Assembly: GCA_017518105.1 (NCBI GenBank)
Contig: JAFWWC010000005.1
Span: forward strand, 1-42,849
Direction of reading: 5' to 3'
Length of the DNA: 42,849 nucleotides
Source: Selenomonadaceae bacterium
GTDB taxonomy: Bacteria; Bacillota; Negativicutes; Selenomonadales; Selenomonadaceae
The notes under the pieces were generated by a model, which was given only the letters and a program-made list of their open reading frames with translations, did no database searches and was not told where the DNA came from. Positions 1-8,783 of the stretch are shown one piece after another. Both the position numbers and the translations under genes were made by a program. Each line of letters opens with the position of its first letter. Within the stretch, counting starts at the first letter, position 1.

Positions 1-1
1 A

Positions 2-76
2 GGCGGCAATGCTGAACTCGCAAACGATCAAATTGTCCGCATGGCAAGCGAAGATCACACTAAAATAATAAGATAA
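2..76 (+). CDS. C-terminal fragment of an unidentified gene cut by the window start
   Basis: An open frame enters from the left edge and ends at a TAA, giving 24 residues that finish MASEDHTKIIR. Codons such as ggc, cgc and gaa match the rest of the window, and a good intrinsic terminator follows 26 bases later, as expected for the end of a gene. A second frame is also open to a stop at 66-68, so the frame choice is uncertain. No family can be recognised from this short tail. Confidence 0.35.
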   Translation, partial: GGNAELANDQIVRMASEDHTKIIR

Positions 77-102
77 TCGCACTTTAACCACGCGGCTCAA
101 TG

Positions 103-137
103 AAAAAACCCTTCGGCACACGGTCGGAGGGTTTTTC
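103..137 (+). terminator. Intrinsic terminator after the left-edge gene
   Basis: An 11-bp stem (AAAACCCTTCG with CGGAGGGTTTT, one G-U pair) encloses a 9-base loop and ends in a T run. It separates the truncated left-edge gene from the Ter region. Confidence 0.75.
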
Positions 138-278
138 GTTGCTGATTTTGGATTTTTCAGTTCGCGAAGGCGTTTCAGTAGCGATTTAATGACTTTGAAG
201 CCTCGGATAATGTCTTGAGGCTAATTTTTTATGATATGAGCATTCAAAAATCTTCCGCGAGGAAAAATTTTGCGTTTG

Positions 279-425
279 AGAGCTTGAAAATGGTTTTTAG
301 GGCATTGAAAACTATTTTGAGCCTGTGAAAATGATTTTGGAGCTTTGAAAGTGGTTTTGGAGGTCTGAAAACAGTTTTTGAGCTTCAAAAACGGTTTCGG
401 AGGTGATTTTGAGGGTCAAAACGGA
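279..425. repeat. Degenerate tandem repeat, unit about 20-22 bases, left flank of the Ter operon
   Basis: Roughly seven imperfect copies of a unit resembling TTGAAAATGGTTTTGGAGC follow one another. No coding frame or start signal is visible in the gene-free stretch 140-589 that contains them. The 18 bases at 333-350 (GATTTTGGAGCTTTGAAA) recur exactly, as the reverse complement, at 10332-10349 on the far side of the Ter operon. The function is unknown; an old duplicated or mobile non-coding element is possible. Confidence 0.5.
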
Positions 426-556
426 AAATCCAAAATATCGGATTTTTCAAAAGGCTAAATGGCGTCAGGACGTGAAATAGCTAAAAAAGCCCCTGCTTAG
501 GGCTTGAGATAGGCTGAAAAATCCAGCATACAGGATTTTTATCCGAAATACCGGAT
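425..556. repeat. Cluster of short AATCC...GGATT palindromes
   Basis: Three small inverted repeats lie close together: AAAATCC with GGATTTT (425-446), AAAAATCC with GGATTTTT (517-540), and ATCCG with CGGAT (541-556), each with a loop of about 6-8 bases. A fourth, AAATCC with GGATTT, is at 10001-10020 beyond the Ter operon. They lack T runs that would make them convincing terminators for a + strand gene. They could be a family of short interspersed palindromes. Confidence 0.45.
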
Positions 557-589
557 TTTTCGTGTGGGTAGGTTAAGTTGCTCCATGAC

Positions 590-618
590 TTGAAATTATT
601 TTGATAGTGTGCTAGATT
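590..618 (+). promoter_or_regulatory. Promoter of the Ter operon
   Basis: TTGAAA at 590-595, a 17-bp spacer and TAGATT at 613-618, preceded by TGC at 610-612 (extended -10). The predicted transcript starts about 30 bases before the terD start codon. No obvious operator palindrome overlaps it. Confidence 0.7.
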
Positions 619-655
619 ATGCGCGTTTAAAAATTTCTTGGGAGGTTTTATTCCA

Positions 656-1234
656 ATGGCAATCAGTTTGAAAAAAGGACAGAAGGTTGACCTCACGAAG
701 ACGAATCCCGGCTTGAAGAACATATTAATCGGCTTGGGCTGGGACACCAACAAATATGACGGCGGCAAAGACTTCGACCTTGATTCATCGGTTTTCCTGC
801 TCACGGGCGAAGGCAAAGTACGCAACGACGATGATTTTGTTTTCTATGGCAATCTCAAGCACGTAAGCGGCGCGGTTGAACATCTCGGCGACAATTTGAC
901 GGGCGCGGGCGAAGGCGATGACGAACAAATTAAAATCGATCTCTCGAAAGTGCCTGAAGGCATTGAGAAAATTGATTTCACCGTTACGATTTACGAGGCG
1001 GAGGAACGCAAACAGAACTTTGGACAAGTTGAAAATGCATTTATCCGCGTAGTGAACGAGGCGACTGGCGAAGAACTTATCCGCTATGACCTCGGCGAAG
1101 ATTTTTCAATCGAAACGGCGGTAGTTATCGGCGAATTGTACCGCAACAAGGGCGAATGGAAATTTAACGCGATTGGTTCTGGCTTCAGCGGCGGATTAGC
1201 CTCGCTCGGCAAGAATTACGGCGTAAACGTGTGA
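656..1234 (+). CDS. terD: TerD-family calcium-binding stress protein, first copy
   Basis: A 192-residue TerD-domain protein of normal family length, presumably cytosolic. It opens with the typical [13 protein letters not shown] and has the acidic calcium-site segments FDLDSSVF (about residues 40-47) and [12 protein letters not shown] (79-90). It ends with the family's conserved [10 protein letters not shown]. The start is the ATG placed 10 bases after GGGAGG; an upstream in-frame TTG overlaps the Shine-Dalgarno and was discarded. TerD proteins bind Ca2+ and occur in operons for tellurite, phage and envelope stress; the biochemical role is not settled. It is closely similar to the TerD half of the HEPN fusion at the end of this operon. 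An intrinsic terminator lies directly downstream, so this gene may be expressed in excess of the rest. Confidence 0.93.
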   Translation: MAISLKKGQKVDLTKTNPGLKNILIGLGWDTNKYDGGKDFDLDSSVFLLTGEGKVRNDDDFVFYGNLKHVSGAVEHLGDNLTGAGEGDDEQIKIDLSKVPEGIEKIDFTVTIYEAEERKQNFGQVENAFIRVVNEATGEELIRYDLGEDFSIETAVVIGELYRNKGEWKFNAIGSGFSGGLASLGKNYGVNV

Positions 1235-1253
1235 TTAGTGATTAAAATTGTGG

Positions 1254-1289
1254 GAGTGGGGATAGTTTCGCTAATCCCTGCTCTTTTTT
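1254..1289 (+). terminator. Intrinsic terminator or attenuator between the first two terD genes
   Basis: A 10-bp stem (1254-1263 with 1274-1283, two G-U pairs) with a 10-base loop is followed by six T. It lies inside the operon, only 7 bases before the GAAGGAG ribosome binding site of the next gene. It probably terminates a fraction of transcripts after the first terD. The alternative is regulated read-through. Confidence 0.7.
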
Positions 1290-1311
1290 GCTAAAGGAAG
1301 GAGAAATTACA

Positions 1312-1911
1312 ATGGCAATCAGTCTTCAAAAGGGGCAAAAGGTATCGCTCAAGAAATCCGACGGCAAAAAGCTTTCAAAACTCATGGTCGGGCTTGGTTG
1401 GGACGCGGCACAGCAAAAAGGCGGCTTCTTCGGCAAACTTTTCGGTAGCACGCCCAATATCGATTGCGATGCGTCGGTTTTCGTGTGTCAGGGCGGAAAA
1501 TTCGTTGATAATGATGATTTAGTGTACTTCCGCAACCTCAAACACCGTAGCGGGGCGATAAAACACATGGGCGACAACTTAACGGGCGATGGCGAGGGCG
1601 ATGACGAGCAAATCTTTGTTGACCTCGACGAAATCCCGAATCGCTACGATAAATTGATTTTCGTCGTGAATATTTATGACGCGGTGAGCCGCAAGCAACA
1701 TTTTGGCATGATTCGCAACGCTTACATCAGAATTATCGACAATGACACCCGCGAAGAGCTTTGCCGGTTCAATTTGAGCGATGATTATACTGATATGCTG
1801 TCGATGATTGCTGGAGAGGTCTACCGCTATAAAGACGAGTGGAAATTTAACGCAATCGGCTCCGGAACGAAAGATACGGGCTTAAAAGAGTTAGCGCAAA
1901 GGTTTAAATAA
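1312..1911 (+). CDS. TerD-family protein, second copy
   Basis: A 199-residue TerD-domain protein that diverges from the first copy. It keeps [13 protein letters not shown] at the start, the acidic pair IDCDASVF and DNLTGDGEGDDE, and [10 protein letters not shown] near the end. An insertion around residues 33-46 (QQKGGFFGKLFGS) is absent from the other TerD proteins here, and a few extra cysteines are present. The ATG chosen follows GAAGGAG by 8 bases; an upstream TTG in frame lies before that ribosome binding site. The next gene begins one base after its stop codon, so the two are co-translated. The exact TerD/TerE/TerX subclass cannot be assigned by eye. Confidence 0.9.
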   Translation: MAISLQKGQKVSLKKSDGKKLSKLMVGLGWDAAQQKGGFFGKLFGSTPNIDCDASVFVCQGGKFVDNDDLVYFRNLKHRSGAIKHMGDNLTGDGEGDDEQIFVDLDEIPNRYDKLIFVVNIYDAVSRKQHFGMIRNAYIRIIDNDTREELCRFNLSDDYTDMLSMIAGEVYRYKDEWKFNAIGSGTKDTGLKELAQRFK

Positions 1912-1912
1912 G

Positions 1913-2839
1913 ATGAGAAGACTTTTTGCGCTGATAATCGCGATTTTATTCTTAGTAACGGCTCCGGCGCAGGCAAATGACACTGGAATCGAACTTGAAG
2001 ACATTTCAGCGGAAAAATTTAACGTAACCATAGAAAAATTCTACGCGACGTTGCCGAAAGCTAAAGGCGAGTATAAAAGCCGCGTGCGTCCGATTTTGAT
2101 TGAAGGCGCGATGAATACTGAGACTGAAATTTTGATTCGTGCGCTGAAAAATCCTGTGGCTTATCGCGAGCTGAATTATCTGTTCGTGGCGGGCACGTAC
2201 AAAGATTATCCGGTCGTGGTTGTGCGGACGGAAATTGGCGTTGCGAACGCGGCTGCGTCTACGGCTTTGGCTATTAGGAAGTTCAATCCCATAGCCGTCA
2301 TCAATCAGGGCACGGCGGGCGGTCATGACTCCGCGTTGAAAATCGGCGACATAGTCATTGGCGAGCGCACTTTCGACCACACCGCGTTTAGGAGTGCTTA
2401 TTCGGCGGCGGGCACGGGCATTGACTTAACCAAGCAAGAAAATCTCGGCACTTACGCCTACGACAAGGCAAGCGGCACTTTTCAAGCCTACACAGAATAT
2501 TTCCCTGACCCGACATTGCTTAATATCGCGTTCAAGGTTGCCAATGCTCACGAAGAATTTAACGCGGTGTCGGGCGTCATTGGTACGGGAAATACTTGGC
2601 TTGAATGCGTTGACTATGTGAACTTCCTGCACGAGACTTACGGCTCAAGTTGTGAGGAAATGGAGACGACCGCCGCCGCGTCGATTTGTCAAAGTGTGGG
2701 CGTGCCGTTTATAGGGATTCGCGTCCTTTCCGATAACGTCACCAACAGCCGCGAATACGTTCCCGAAACGGCGACAATCTGTCAGGACTTTGTTTTGCTA
2801 GTTGTTGAAGATTATATCCGCGACGTGCTAAAGAAATAA
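1913..2839 (+). CDS. Secreted MTA/SAH nucleosidase-like protein (PNP/UDP family)
   Basis: A 308-residue member of the nucleoside phosphorylase/MTA-SAH nucleosidase superfamily carrying a signal peptide (residues 1-21, ending APAQA), so it should act in the periplasm. Family landmarks are present: EGAMNTE around residue 70, where Glu70 aligns with the catalytic Glu12 of E. coli MtnN; NQGTAGG at 131-137; EEMETTAA with the nucleoside-contacting Met250-Glu251; and RVLSDN, with Asp274 at the catalytic Asp197 position. An active N-glycosidase or phosphorylase is therefore plausible, with 5'-methylthioadenosine, SAH or another nucleoside as substrate. Cytosolic MtnN enzymes are about 230 residues and lack a signal peptide, so export is the odd feature. 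It sits in the Ter operon, one base after terD2, with no independent promoter. Confidence 0.8.
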   Translation: MRRLFALIIAILFLVTAPAQANDTGIELEDISAEKFNVTIEKFYATLPKAKGEYKSRVRPILIEGAMNTETEILIRALKNPVAYRELNYLFVAGTYKDYPVVVVRTEIGVANAAASTALAIRKFNPIAVINQGTAGGHDSALKIGDIVIGERTFDHTAFRSAYSAAGTGIDLTKQENLGTYAYDKASGTFQAYTEYFPDPTLLNIAFKVANAHEEFNAVSGVIGTGNTWLECVDYVNFLHETYGSSCEEMETTAAASICQSVGVPFIGIRVLSDNVTNSREYVPETATICQDFVLLVVEDYIRDVLKK

Positions 2840-2855
2840 TTGGAGATAGCAGAAC

Positions 2856-3926
2856 ATGAAAATTCGTAATGCCTCCCACCAGTCAACTTCCGCAATTTCC
2901 GTAGTTATTCCAATGTATAACGCGGAAAAATATATCGGCGAATGCTTGACGAGCTTGGCGAATCAGACCTTTCAAGATTTCGATGTTATCGTTGTTGATG
3001 ATTGCTCAACGGATAATTCACGCGCCATCGTCAATAATTTTTTTGATACGTTCGGCGGCAGGTTGAAGTTGAAGAAGTTGTCTAAGAATAGCGGTTATCC
3101 AGGACTGCCGAGAAATTCTGCTTTGGATATGGTTCGCGGCAAATACGTCTACTTCCTCGACAGCGACGACCTTTTGAGCGAGACGGCTTTTGAAGAGCTT
3201 TATACGGTTGCGGAAAAGTTTAATGCTGATGTCGTTCACTCGGATAAATATTTTACTTTTGATGACGAAAAAGGCTTGAGCAGTGCCGAGTCCGAGACCT
3301 TTCAGAGGAGCGAATTTGTTACTGAACCGACGCTTATAACTGATGACATTGGCGAACGAGTAGCGGGCTTTGTTCAAAGAAAATATTTGTGGTGGGCTTG
3401 CAATAAGCTTTTCCGGCGGCAATTTCTCCGCGATAACAAGATAAAATTTCCAGCAACTAAATCGTGGGAGGATTTTATCTTTATCTTCTCCTGTCTGGTC
3501 TCCGCAAAAAATTATGTCCGCGTGCCGTTCGTTAGCTATTACTACCGTTTTAGGGAAGATTCTATGTCTCGCAACGCTGGCAATATCATAGAAATTTCTA
3601 AGCGAGCGTTTGTTGTCTGCTCTGCACTAGATAAGGTAATGGAAAGCAAAACTTTCTTCCGTGACAATCCGCAGTATCGTTACGCTGTCTTGGATTTCTT
3701 CATTAAGGATAGATTGTCCGTTACTTCAAAATATCTTTTTGCGGATAATGCGTCCCCCGCCGCAGTATTCGATTTCTTTTACAAGAACATTTTCTCCTTT
3801 AATCCTCAAGATAATGTCGCGCTAACAGCTTATCTTTTTGTCATGGTCAACGCTTTGACTTTGTATAGTAAGCAACAGGCGACAGAGATTAAATCACTAA
3901 AAAAGAAACTGGAGGTATCAAGTTGA
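2856..3926 (+). CDS. Family 2 glycosyltransferase (first of a pair)
   Basis: A 356-residue GT-A fold glycosyltransferase. The N-terminal segment VVIPMYNAEKYIGECLTSL and VVDDCSTDNS form the nucleotide-sugar binding half, and the metal-binding DXD-type motif is DSDD at 102-105. The C-terminal half contains a W-rich acceptor region. No convincing membrane segment is visible, so it should be cytosolic or membrane-associated. The acceptor is unknown. It is related along its length to the glycosyltransferase downstream of the ATPase. Its TGA stop overlaps the TTG start of the ATPase in a TTGA junction. Confidence 0.85.
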   Translation: MKIRNASHQSTSAISVVIPMYNAEKYIGECLTSLANQTFQDFDVIVVDDCSTDNSRAIVNNFFDTFGGRLKLKKLSKNSGYPGLPRNSALDMVRGKYVYFLDSDDLLSETAFEELYTVAEKFNADVVHSDKYFTFDDEKGLSSAESETFQRSEFVTEPTLITDDIGERVAGFVQRKYLWWACNKLFRRQFLRDNKIKFPATKSWEDFIFIFSCLVSAKNYVRVPFVSYYYRFREDSMSRNAGNIIEISKRAFVVCSALDKVMESKTFFRDNPQYRYAVLDFFIKDRLSVTSKYLFADNASPAAVFDFFYKNIFSFNPQDNVALTAYLFVMVNALTLYSKQQATEIKSLKKKLEVSS

Positions 3927-6595
3927 AAATCACAGGTTTAACCGATGCGCAAGTTCAAAAGGCAAAAGCGAAATTCGGAGACAACTCAATCACCGAACAG
4001 GCTCGCGAAGGTTTCTGGGACAAGCTCAAGGGAAATTTCGACGACCCGATAATAAAAATTTTAATCTTCGCGTTGGTGCTCAATGTCTTTTTTGCGTTCA
4101 TGGGCAAGGCGGAATGGTACGAATCAGTCGGCATAGCGATGGCTGTCCTGCTGGCTACGCTGGTATCAACCTTTTCCGAGTACAAGAACGAGAGCGCGTT
4201 TCAAAAGTTGCAGGGCGAAGCGTCTTTGATAAAGTGCAAGGTCTATCGCAATGGCGTCGTTACAGAGATTCCGATTAACGAAATAACGATGGGCGATTGC
4301 GTTCTACTTCAGACGGGCGATAAGATTCCGGCTGACGGCGTGATAATCGACGGCTCAATACAAGTCGACCAATCCATACTAAACGGCGAGGCTAAGGAAG
4401 AGACAAAAACTCCTGCGCCCGACGAGGCAACTGATTCCGCCGCCGCAGAGAGTACAGACTTCCTAAACCCGCACAAAGTCTTTAGGGCGGCAGTCGTGGC
4501 GGGCGGCTCAGCGACTATGCGGACAGTCACGTTAGGCGATAACACCGTTTACGGCAAGATTGCGGGCGAACTTCAAATCGACGAAGACCGCGACACCCCG
4601 CTCAAGATAAAGCTAACAGACCTTGCCGGGCAAATCTCCAAATTCGGTTATATCGGCGGCGTGGCGATTGCCGTTGCGTTCATGTTCGAGCGTATCGTTA
4701 TCCAAAACAATTTCGACGGCGCATTAATGGCGGCGTTCTGCTCCGACTGGATGAACCTTCTTAATAGCCTCGTCGAAGCGGTTATGCTCGCCGTGATAAT
4801 TATCGTCATGGCTGTTCCCGAAGGCTTGCCGCTGATGATTGCTATCGTCTCGGCGCAGAATATGGGCAAGATGTTAAAAGACAACGTCCTTGTCCGTAAA
4901 ATCTCTGGCATCGAGACGGCGGGCAGTCTTAACCTCCTCTTCAGCGACAAGACTGGCACGATAACCAAAGGCTTGCTGGAGGTCGTCACGTTCCTTGACG
5001 GCACCGCGACTTTTACTGACACCTTCGACAAGCTAAGCGGCAAGATTCAATCGCTCGTGTCTTTGAGTGTTCGATTCAACAACGGAGCTGTCATCACTGG
5101 CGATAAGATTGTTGGCGGCAACATGACTGACAGGGCGTTGCTCGGCTTTTTAATCGGCAAGGACACTCCGCCCAATGTCAAAGTTGATGATACCGTTCCT
5201 TTCGACAGCGCGAAGAAATATTCTATGGCACGCGTCAGCGGCGATTATAACTTGTGGCTGATAAAGGGTGCTCCCGAACGTCTCCTTGACAAATGCTCCT
5301 ACTACTACGACGCCGACGGCAATAAGCAAAAGCTCGCCTCGACCACCGCGATTAATGATAAGATTGATGAGCTTGCTAATCGTGCGATAAGGACGCTTGC
5401 GCTTGTCACGTATGAAGGCAACGTTGTGGACGGCAACATACCCGATAGCGGCTTAACGTTCGTGGGCGTGACTGGCATTCGCGACGACGTGAGACCCGAC
5501 GCTATCAAGGCTATCGAACAGGTTCACTCGGCTGGCGTGCAAGTCGTCATGATTACCGGCGACCGCAAAGAGACCGCTCAGGCGATTGCTAAGGAAGCGG
5601 GCTTGATTGAGATTGACGACGCCATTGTTATAACCAGTGCCGAACTCAACGCAATGAGCGACGACGAAGTTAAGCAGAAGCTCCCGAAGTTCAGAGTTAT
5701 TGCTCGTGCCCTGCCCACGGATAAAAGTCGGCTCGTTCGCTTAGCGCAGGAATTAAACTTAGTCGTCGGAATGACGGGCGACGGCGTCAACGATTCGCCC
5801 GCGCTGAAGAAGGCTGACGTTGGTTTTGCTATGGGCGGCGGCACCGAGGTCGCCAAAGAGGCTAGCGAAATTGTTATCCTCGACGACAACTTTAAATCAA
5901 TCGGCAAGGCAATCCTCTACGGGCGCACAATCTTTAACTCAATCCGCAAGTTTATAATCTTCCAGCTGACAATCAACGTCGGCGCGGTTTTAATCTCGTT
6001 CGTGTGTCCTTTGCTCGGCTTAGAAAATCCGTTGTCAATAACGCAAATCCTCTGGGTCAATCTGGTCATGGATACTTTAGCGGCTCTGGCGTTCGGCGGC
6101 GAACCTGCCCTTGATAGATATATGGACGAGGCTCCCAAACGTCGCGACGAGAAAATCATCAACCGCTACATGTTCTCGGCGATTGGCACCGGCTCTTTAT
6201 GGGGCTTCGCTATGGGCTTGGTTTTCCTGCTTACGGACTTCAGCCGCGACCACTTCCGAGACATCAACCCCGAAGGCGTCACGTTCACTTTCGGCGGCGA
6301 TAGCGTCTACGTCCTCACGGGCTACTTTGCGTTCTTTATCTTTATGGCGGTGTTTAATGCCTTCAACGCCCGCACCGACCGAGTAAATCTCCTCGACAAC
6401 ATCGGCGGCAACCCCGGCTTCCTAAAGGTCATGGCTATGATTGTCGTCGTGCAAATCGGTATGACTTACCTAGGCGGCGCAATCCTGCGTTGCTACGGCT
6501 TGACGATGACGGAATGGGCTTTCGTCTTGGCTATGGCGTTCACGATTATCCCCGTTGACATCGTCCGCAAGCTGATTGTCGGTGGTTCCACTTGA
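3923..6595 (+). CDS. PMCA-type calcium-translocating P-type ATPase
   Basis: An 890-residue inner-membrane P2-type cation pump that should export Ca2+ using ATP. Visible landmarks: an N-terminal cation-ATPase domain; NGE in the actuator loop in place of the usual TGE (Glu kept); PEGLP at 299-303 in the ion-binding fourth helix; the phosphorylation site SDKTGT with Asp342; an ITGD hinge segment; TGDGVND at 618-624; and a C-terminal bundle of membrane helices. The TTG start is fixed by GGAGG 7 bases upstream and by the TTGA overlap with the preceding glycosyltransferase. It overlaps the next glycosyltransferase in the same way. Its presence among calcium-binding TerD proteins suggests a shared role in calcium or metal homeostasis during envelope stress, which is inference. 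Confidence 0.92.
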   Translation: MKITGLTDAQVQKAKAKFGDNSITEQAREGFWDKLKGNFDDPIIKILIFALVLNVFFAFMGKAEWYESVGIAMAVLLATLVSTFSEYKNESAFQKLQGEASLIKCKVYRNGVVTEIPINEITMGDCVLLQTGDKIPADGVIIDGSIQVDQSILNGEAKEETKTPAPDEATDSAAAESTDFLNPHKVFRAAVVAGGSATMRTVTLGDNTVYGKIAGELQIDEDRDTPLKIKLTDLAGQISKFGYIGGVAIAVAFMFERIVIQNNFDGALMAAFCSDWMNLLNSLVEAVMLAVIIIVMAVPEGLPLMIAIVSAQNMGKMLKDNVLVRKISGIETAGSLNLLFSDKTGTITKGLLEVVTFLDGTATFTDTFDKLSGKIQSLVSLSVRFNNGAVITGDKIVGGNMTDRALLGFLIGKDTPPNVKVDDTVPFDSAKKYSMARVSGDYNLWLIKGAPERLLDKCSYYYDADGNKQKLASTTAINDKIDELANRAIRTLALVTYEGNVVDGNIPDSGLTFVGVTGIRDDVRPDAIKAIEQVHSAGVQVVMITGDRKETAQAIAKEAGLIEIDDAIVITSAELNAMSDDEVKQKLPKFRVIARALPTDKSRLVRLAQELNLVVGMTGDGVNDSPALKKADVGFAMGGGTEVAKEASEIVILDDNFKSIGKAILYGRTIFNSIRKFIIFQLTINVGAVLISFVCPLLGLENPLSITQILWVNLVMDTLAALAFGGEPALDRYMDEAPKRRDEKIINRYMFSAIGTGSLWGFAMGLVFLLTDFSRDHFRDINPEGVTFTFGGDSVYVLTGYFAFFIFMAVFNAFNARTDRVNLLDNIGGNPGFLKVMAMIVVVQIGMTYLGGAILRCYGLTMTEWAFVLAMAFTIIPVDIVRKLIVGGST

Positions 6596-7572
6596 TTAAA
6601 GCCTCGGTGATTGTCCCGTTGTTCAATGCAGAGGAATTTATCGGCGAATGCTTGGATAGTCTCCTAGCTCAGACGCTTAAGGATTTTGAAGTTATCATCG
6701 TTGACGACTGCTCGACCGACTCCAGCCTTGACATTGCTGATAGTTACCTTGCTAAGTTCGGCGGACGCTTGAAGATTATTTCTCTGCCAATGAATACGGG
6801 CAATGCTTCCGTACCGCGCAACGAGGGCTTGAGGTTTTCTCGCGGCGAATACGTTTTCTTCATGGACGACGACGACTTGCTCCTTGATAATGCTTTGGAA
6901 ACTCTCTACGCTTACGCGGCGGATTGTCAAGCGGACGTGGTTTGCATGGAGCAAGGCTTTCTTTTGACTGGCGATAAAGTTCAGTCGGCGGCGTGGAATA
7001 AAAACGTTCAGCCCGATAAGCCGACGCTTGAACCAGAGGACACTTCTAAGCGCGTGGAAAGTTTCTTGCAGACAAGTTACAGCTGGGCACCGTGGACAAA
7101 GTTTTTGCGGCGGGATTTCCTCATTGCTAACAAGATTGACTTCCCGCTGATTAAAATTTCCGAGGACGTGCTTTGGACGTTCAAAGTTGTTTGTCTGGCG
7201 AAAAATTTCCTGCGCGTGCCCAATCGCCTTTATGTCTATCGCTCGGTTGAGGATTCTTGGTCGCGTGCGGAACGTTCGCCGCAGGACAAAATAAAGTTCT
7301 GGCTCGCCCCGCTGATTGACGGCTTGGATTATCTGGAAGAATTCATGGACGCGGAGGAGTTCTTTGAACGAAATCCGAATTCCCGCTTTGACGTTACGAA
7401 CTTTTTTGTTAAAATGCAACTTGCTGGAATGCTCGACGCGGCGGAGAATCTAAATAGCTACGAACTCTACGAAATTATTCACGAGACGTTCAAGGGCAGG
7501 CACGCCGCGTTGATTGCAAATCTGTTAATCGTGATGAATTTCTATCGTGATAAATGTTTGGAGGTGAGATGA
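6592..7572 (+). CDS. Family 2 glycosyltransferase (second of a pair)
   Basis: A 326-residue GT-A glycosyltransferase. It has IVPLFNAEEFIGECLDSL at the N terminus, VDDCSTDSS, VPRNEGL, and the metal-binding motif DDDD at 92-95. It shares the order of motifs with the glycosyltransferase before the ATPase, including the W-rich and RRDFL segments, so the two are probably duplicates that flank the pump. The start codon is TTG, overlapping the ATPase stop as TTGA with a weak GGTGG upstream. Its stop overlaps the ATG ATG start region of the TerA gene. The acceptor cannot be predicted. Confidence 0.85.
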   Translation: MIKASVIVPLFNAEEFIGECLDSLLAQTLKDFEVIIVDDCSTDSSLDIADSYLAKFGGRLKIISLPMNTGNASVPRNEGLRFSRGEYVFFMDDDDLLLDNALETLYAYAADCQADVVCMEQGFLLTGDKVQSAAWNKNVQPDKPTLEPEDTSKRVESFLQTSYSWAPWTKFLRRDFLIANKIDFPLIKISEDVLWTFKVVCLAKNFLRVPNRLYVYRSVEDSWSRAERSPQDKIKFWLAPLIDGLDYLEEFMDAEEFFERNPNSRFDVTNFFVKMQLAGMLDAAENLNSYELYEIIHETFKGRHAALIANLLIVMNFYRDKCLEVR

Positions 7573-8780
7573 TGCAGCTCAGCAAGGGGCAGAAGATTCC
7601 GCTCAACGAAAATTTCTTGACGATAAAGTTTCAACGCCCCGACAGCGCACTTGAGATTGACACGGCGGCTTTCCTGACGGACGGGGGCGGCAAGGTTGCG
7701 GGCGACGAGGATTTTGTTTTCTACGGCAACGCTCGCCACAATTCCGGAGCCGTCACGCACAAGGACGACGACGCGATTGAGATTGACCTTTCACGGATTC
7801 CCCGCCACGTCGAAAAAATTTCTCTGACGGCGACAATCTACGACGCCGATAAACGCAGGCAAAACTTCAGCATGATTCGCGGCGCGGCTTTGAAAATCTT
7901 GGGGGCTAGTGGAGAGGTTGCTTCGTTCCCGCTAGAAAATTTCACGGTCGAGACGGCGATTGTCCTCGGCGAAGTCTATCGCTATAAGGGCGCGTGGAAA
8001 TTCAATGCGACGGGCGCGGGCTTCAGCGGGGGACTTGCCGCGTTGTGTAATAATTTCGGTATCGAAGTCAAGGACGCTCAACCGCCGCCACCTGAACCAG
8101 AACGCCCGAAGATTAACACGAGCCGCGAACGTTCAAAGAGTACGCGTCGGGAAAAAATTGTAATCCCGCCGCCGCCCACACGCGAAGAACCACCGCCACC
8201 TAAAAAGGTCGAACTTCGCAAGGGTCAGAAGGTCAGCCTCGTCAAGAAGGGTAGCACGCTCGGAGAAATCGTCATCAATCTTAACTGGAGACAGCCTCAA
8301 CAAAAATCGGGCTTCAAGGGCATTGATTTAGACCTGGCGTGCCTGTTTGAACTAAAGGATGGCACTATCGGAGCCGTTCAAGCTTTGGGCAATCACTTCG
8401 GTAGCTTGGATTATCCGCCGTACATTGTCCTTGATGGCGACGACAGAACGGGAGAGGTTGCATCGGGCGAAACGATTCGCGTAAATGGTCGCTTTGCGGA
8501 TAAGATTCGACGTATCCTGATTTACACGTTCATCTATAGAGGCGCGGCGAACTGGGAAGAGGCTAAAGGCGTGGTCACGGTGAATTGCCCCGGCAGTCCT
8601 GAACTTATCGTGCGCATGGACGAATACGGTTCGCGAAAACACACTTGCGCCATTGCCTTGCTTGAAAATGTCGGCGGAACTTTCAGCGTTGAAAAGGTCG
8701 TGGAGTTCTTCGACGACTCGGAGAAAATGGATAAAGCTTTCGATTGGGGCTTGCGTTGGACTGTCGGCAGAAAGGATTAA
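7572..8780 (+). CDS. terA: TerA-like protein with two TerD-type domains
   Basis: A 402-residue protein with two beta-sandwich TerD-type domains joined by a proline-rich linker (about 171-212, several PPPP blocks). The first domain (1-165) resembles TerD but has lost the DNLTG acidic loop, reading HKDDDAIEIDL instead. The second (215-402) carries signatures I associate with TerA: IDLDLACLFEL, QALGNHFGSL, PPYIVLDGDDRTG, RILIYTFIY and, near the end, a DWGLRW segment. Two adjacent ATG codons are possible starts; the second is chosen because GGAGG lies 7 bases upstream, while the first would overlap the glycosyltransferase stop as ATGA. TerA works with TerD-family proteins in tellurite-type stress responses; its mechanism is unsettled. 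Confidence 0.85.
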   Translation: MQLSKGQKIPLNENFLTIKFQRPDSALEIDTAAFLTDGGGKVAGDEDFVFYGNARHNSGAVTHKDDDAIEIDLSRIPRHVEKISLTATIYDADKRRQNFSMIRGAALKILGASGEVASFPLENFTVETAIVLGEVYRYKGAWKFNATGAGFSGGLAALCNNFGIEVKDAQPPPPEPERPKINTSRERSKSTRREKIVIPPPPTREEPPPPKKVELRKGQKVSLVKKGSTLGEIVINLNWRQPQQKSGFKGIDLDLACLFELKDGTIGAVQALGNHFGSLDYPPYIVLDGDDRTGEVASGETIRVNGRFADKIRRILIYTFIYRGAANWEEAKGVVTVNCPGSPELIVRMDEYGSRKHTCAIALLENVGGTFSVEKVVEFFDDSEKMDKAFDWGLRWTVGRKD

Positions 8781-8783
8781 GCT

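Noticed and set aside
483..508. Hairpin AAGCCC-7-GGGCTT followed by T run on the minus strand
   Set aside because: It would be a minus-strand terminator, but no minus-strand gene ends there; kept only as part of the repeat-rich flank.
6664..7419. Long open frame (251 codons) on the minus strand inside the second glycosyltransferase
   Set aside because: Antisense to a clear gene with no ribosome binding site or recognisable motifs; a composition shadow.
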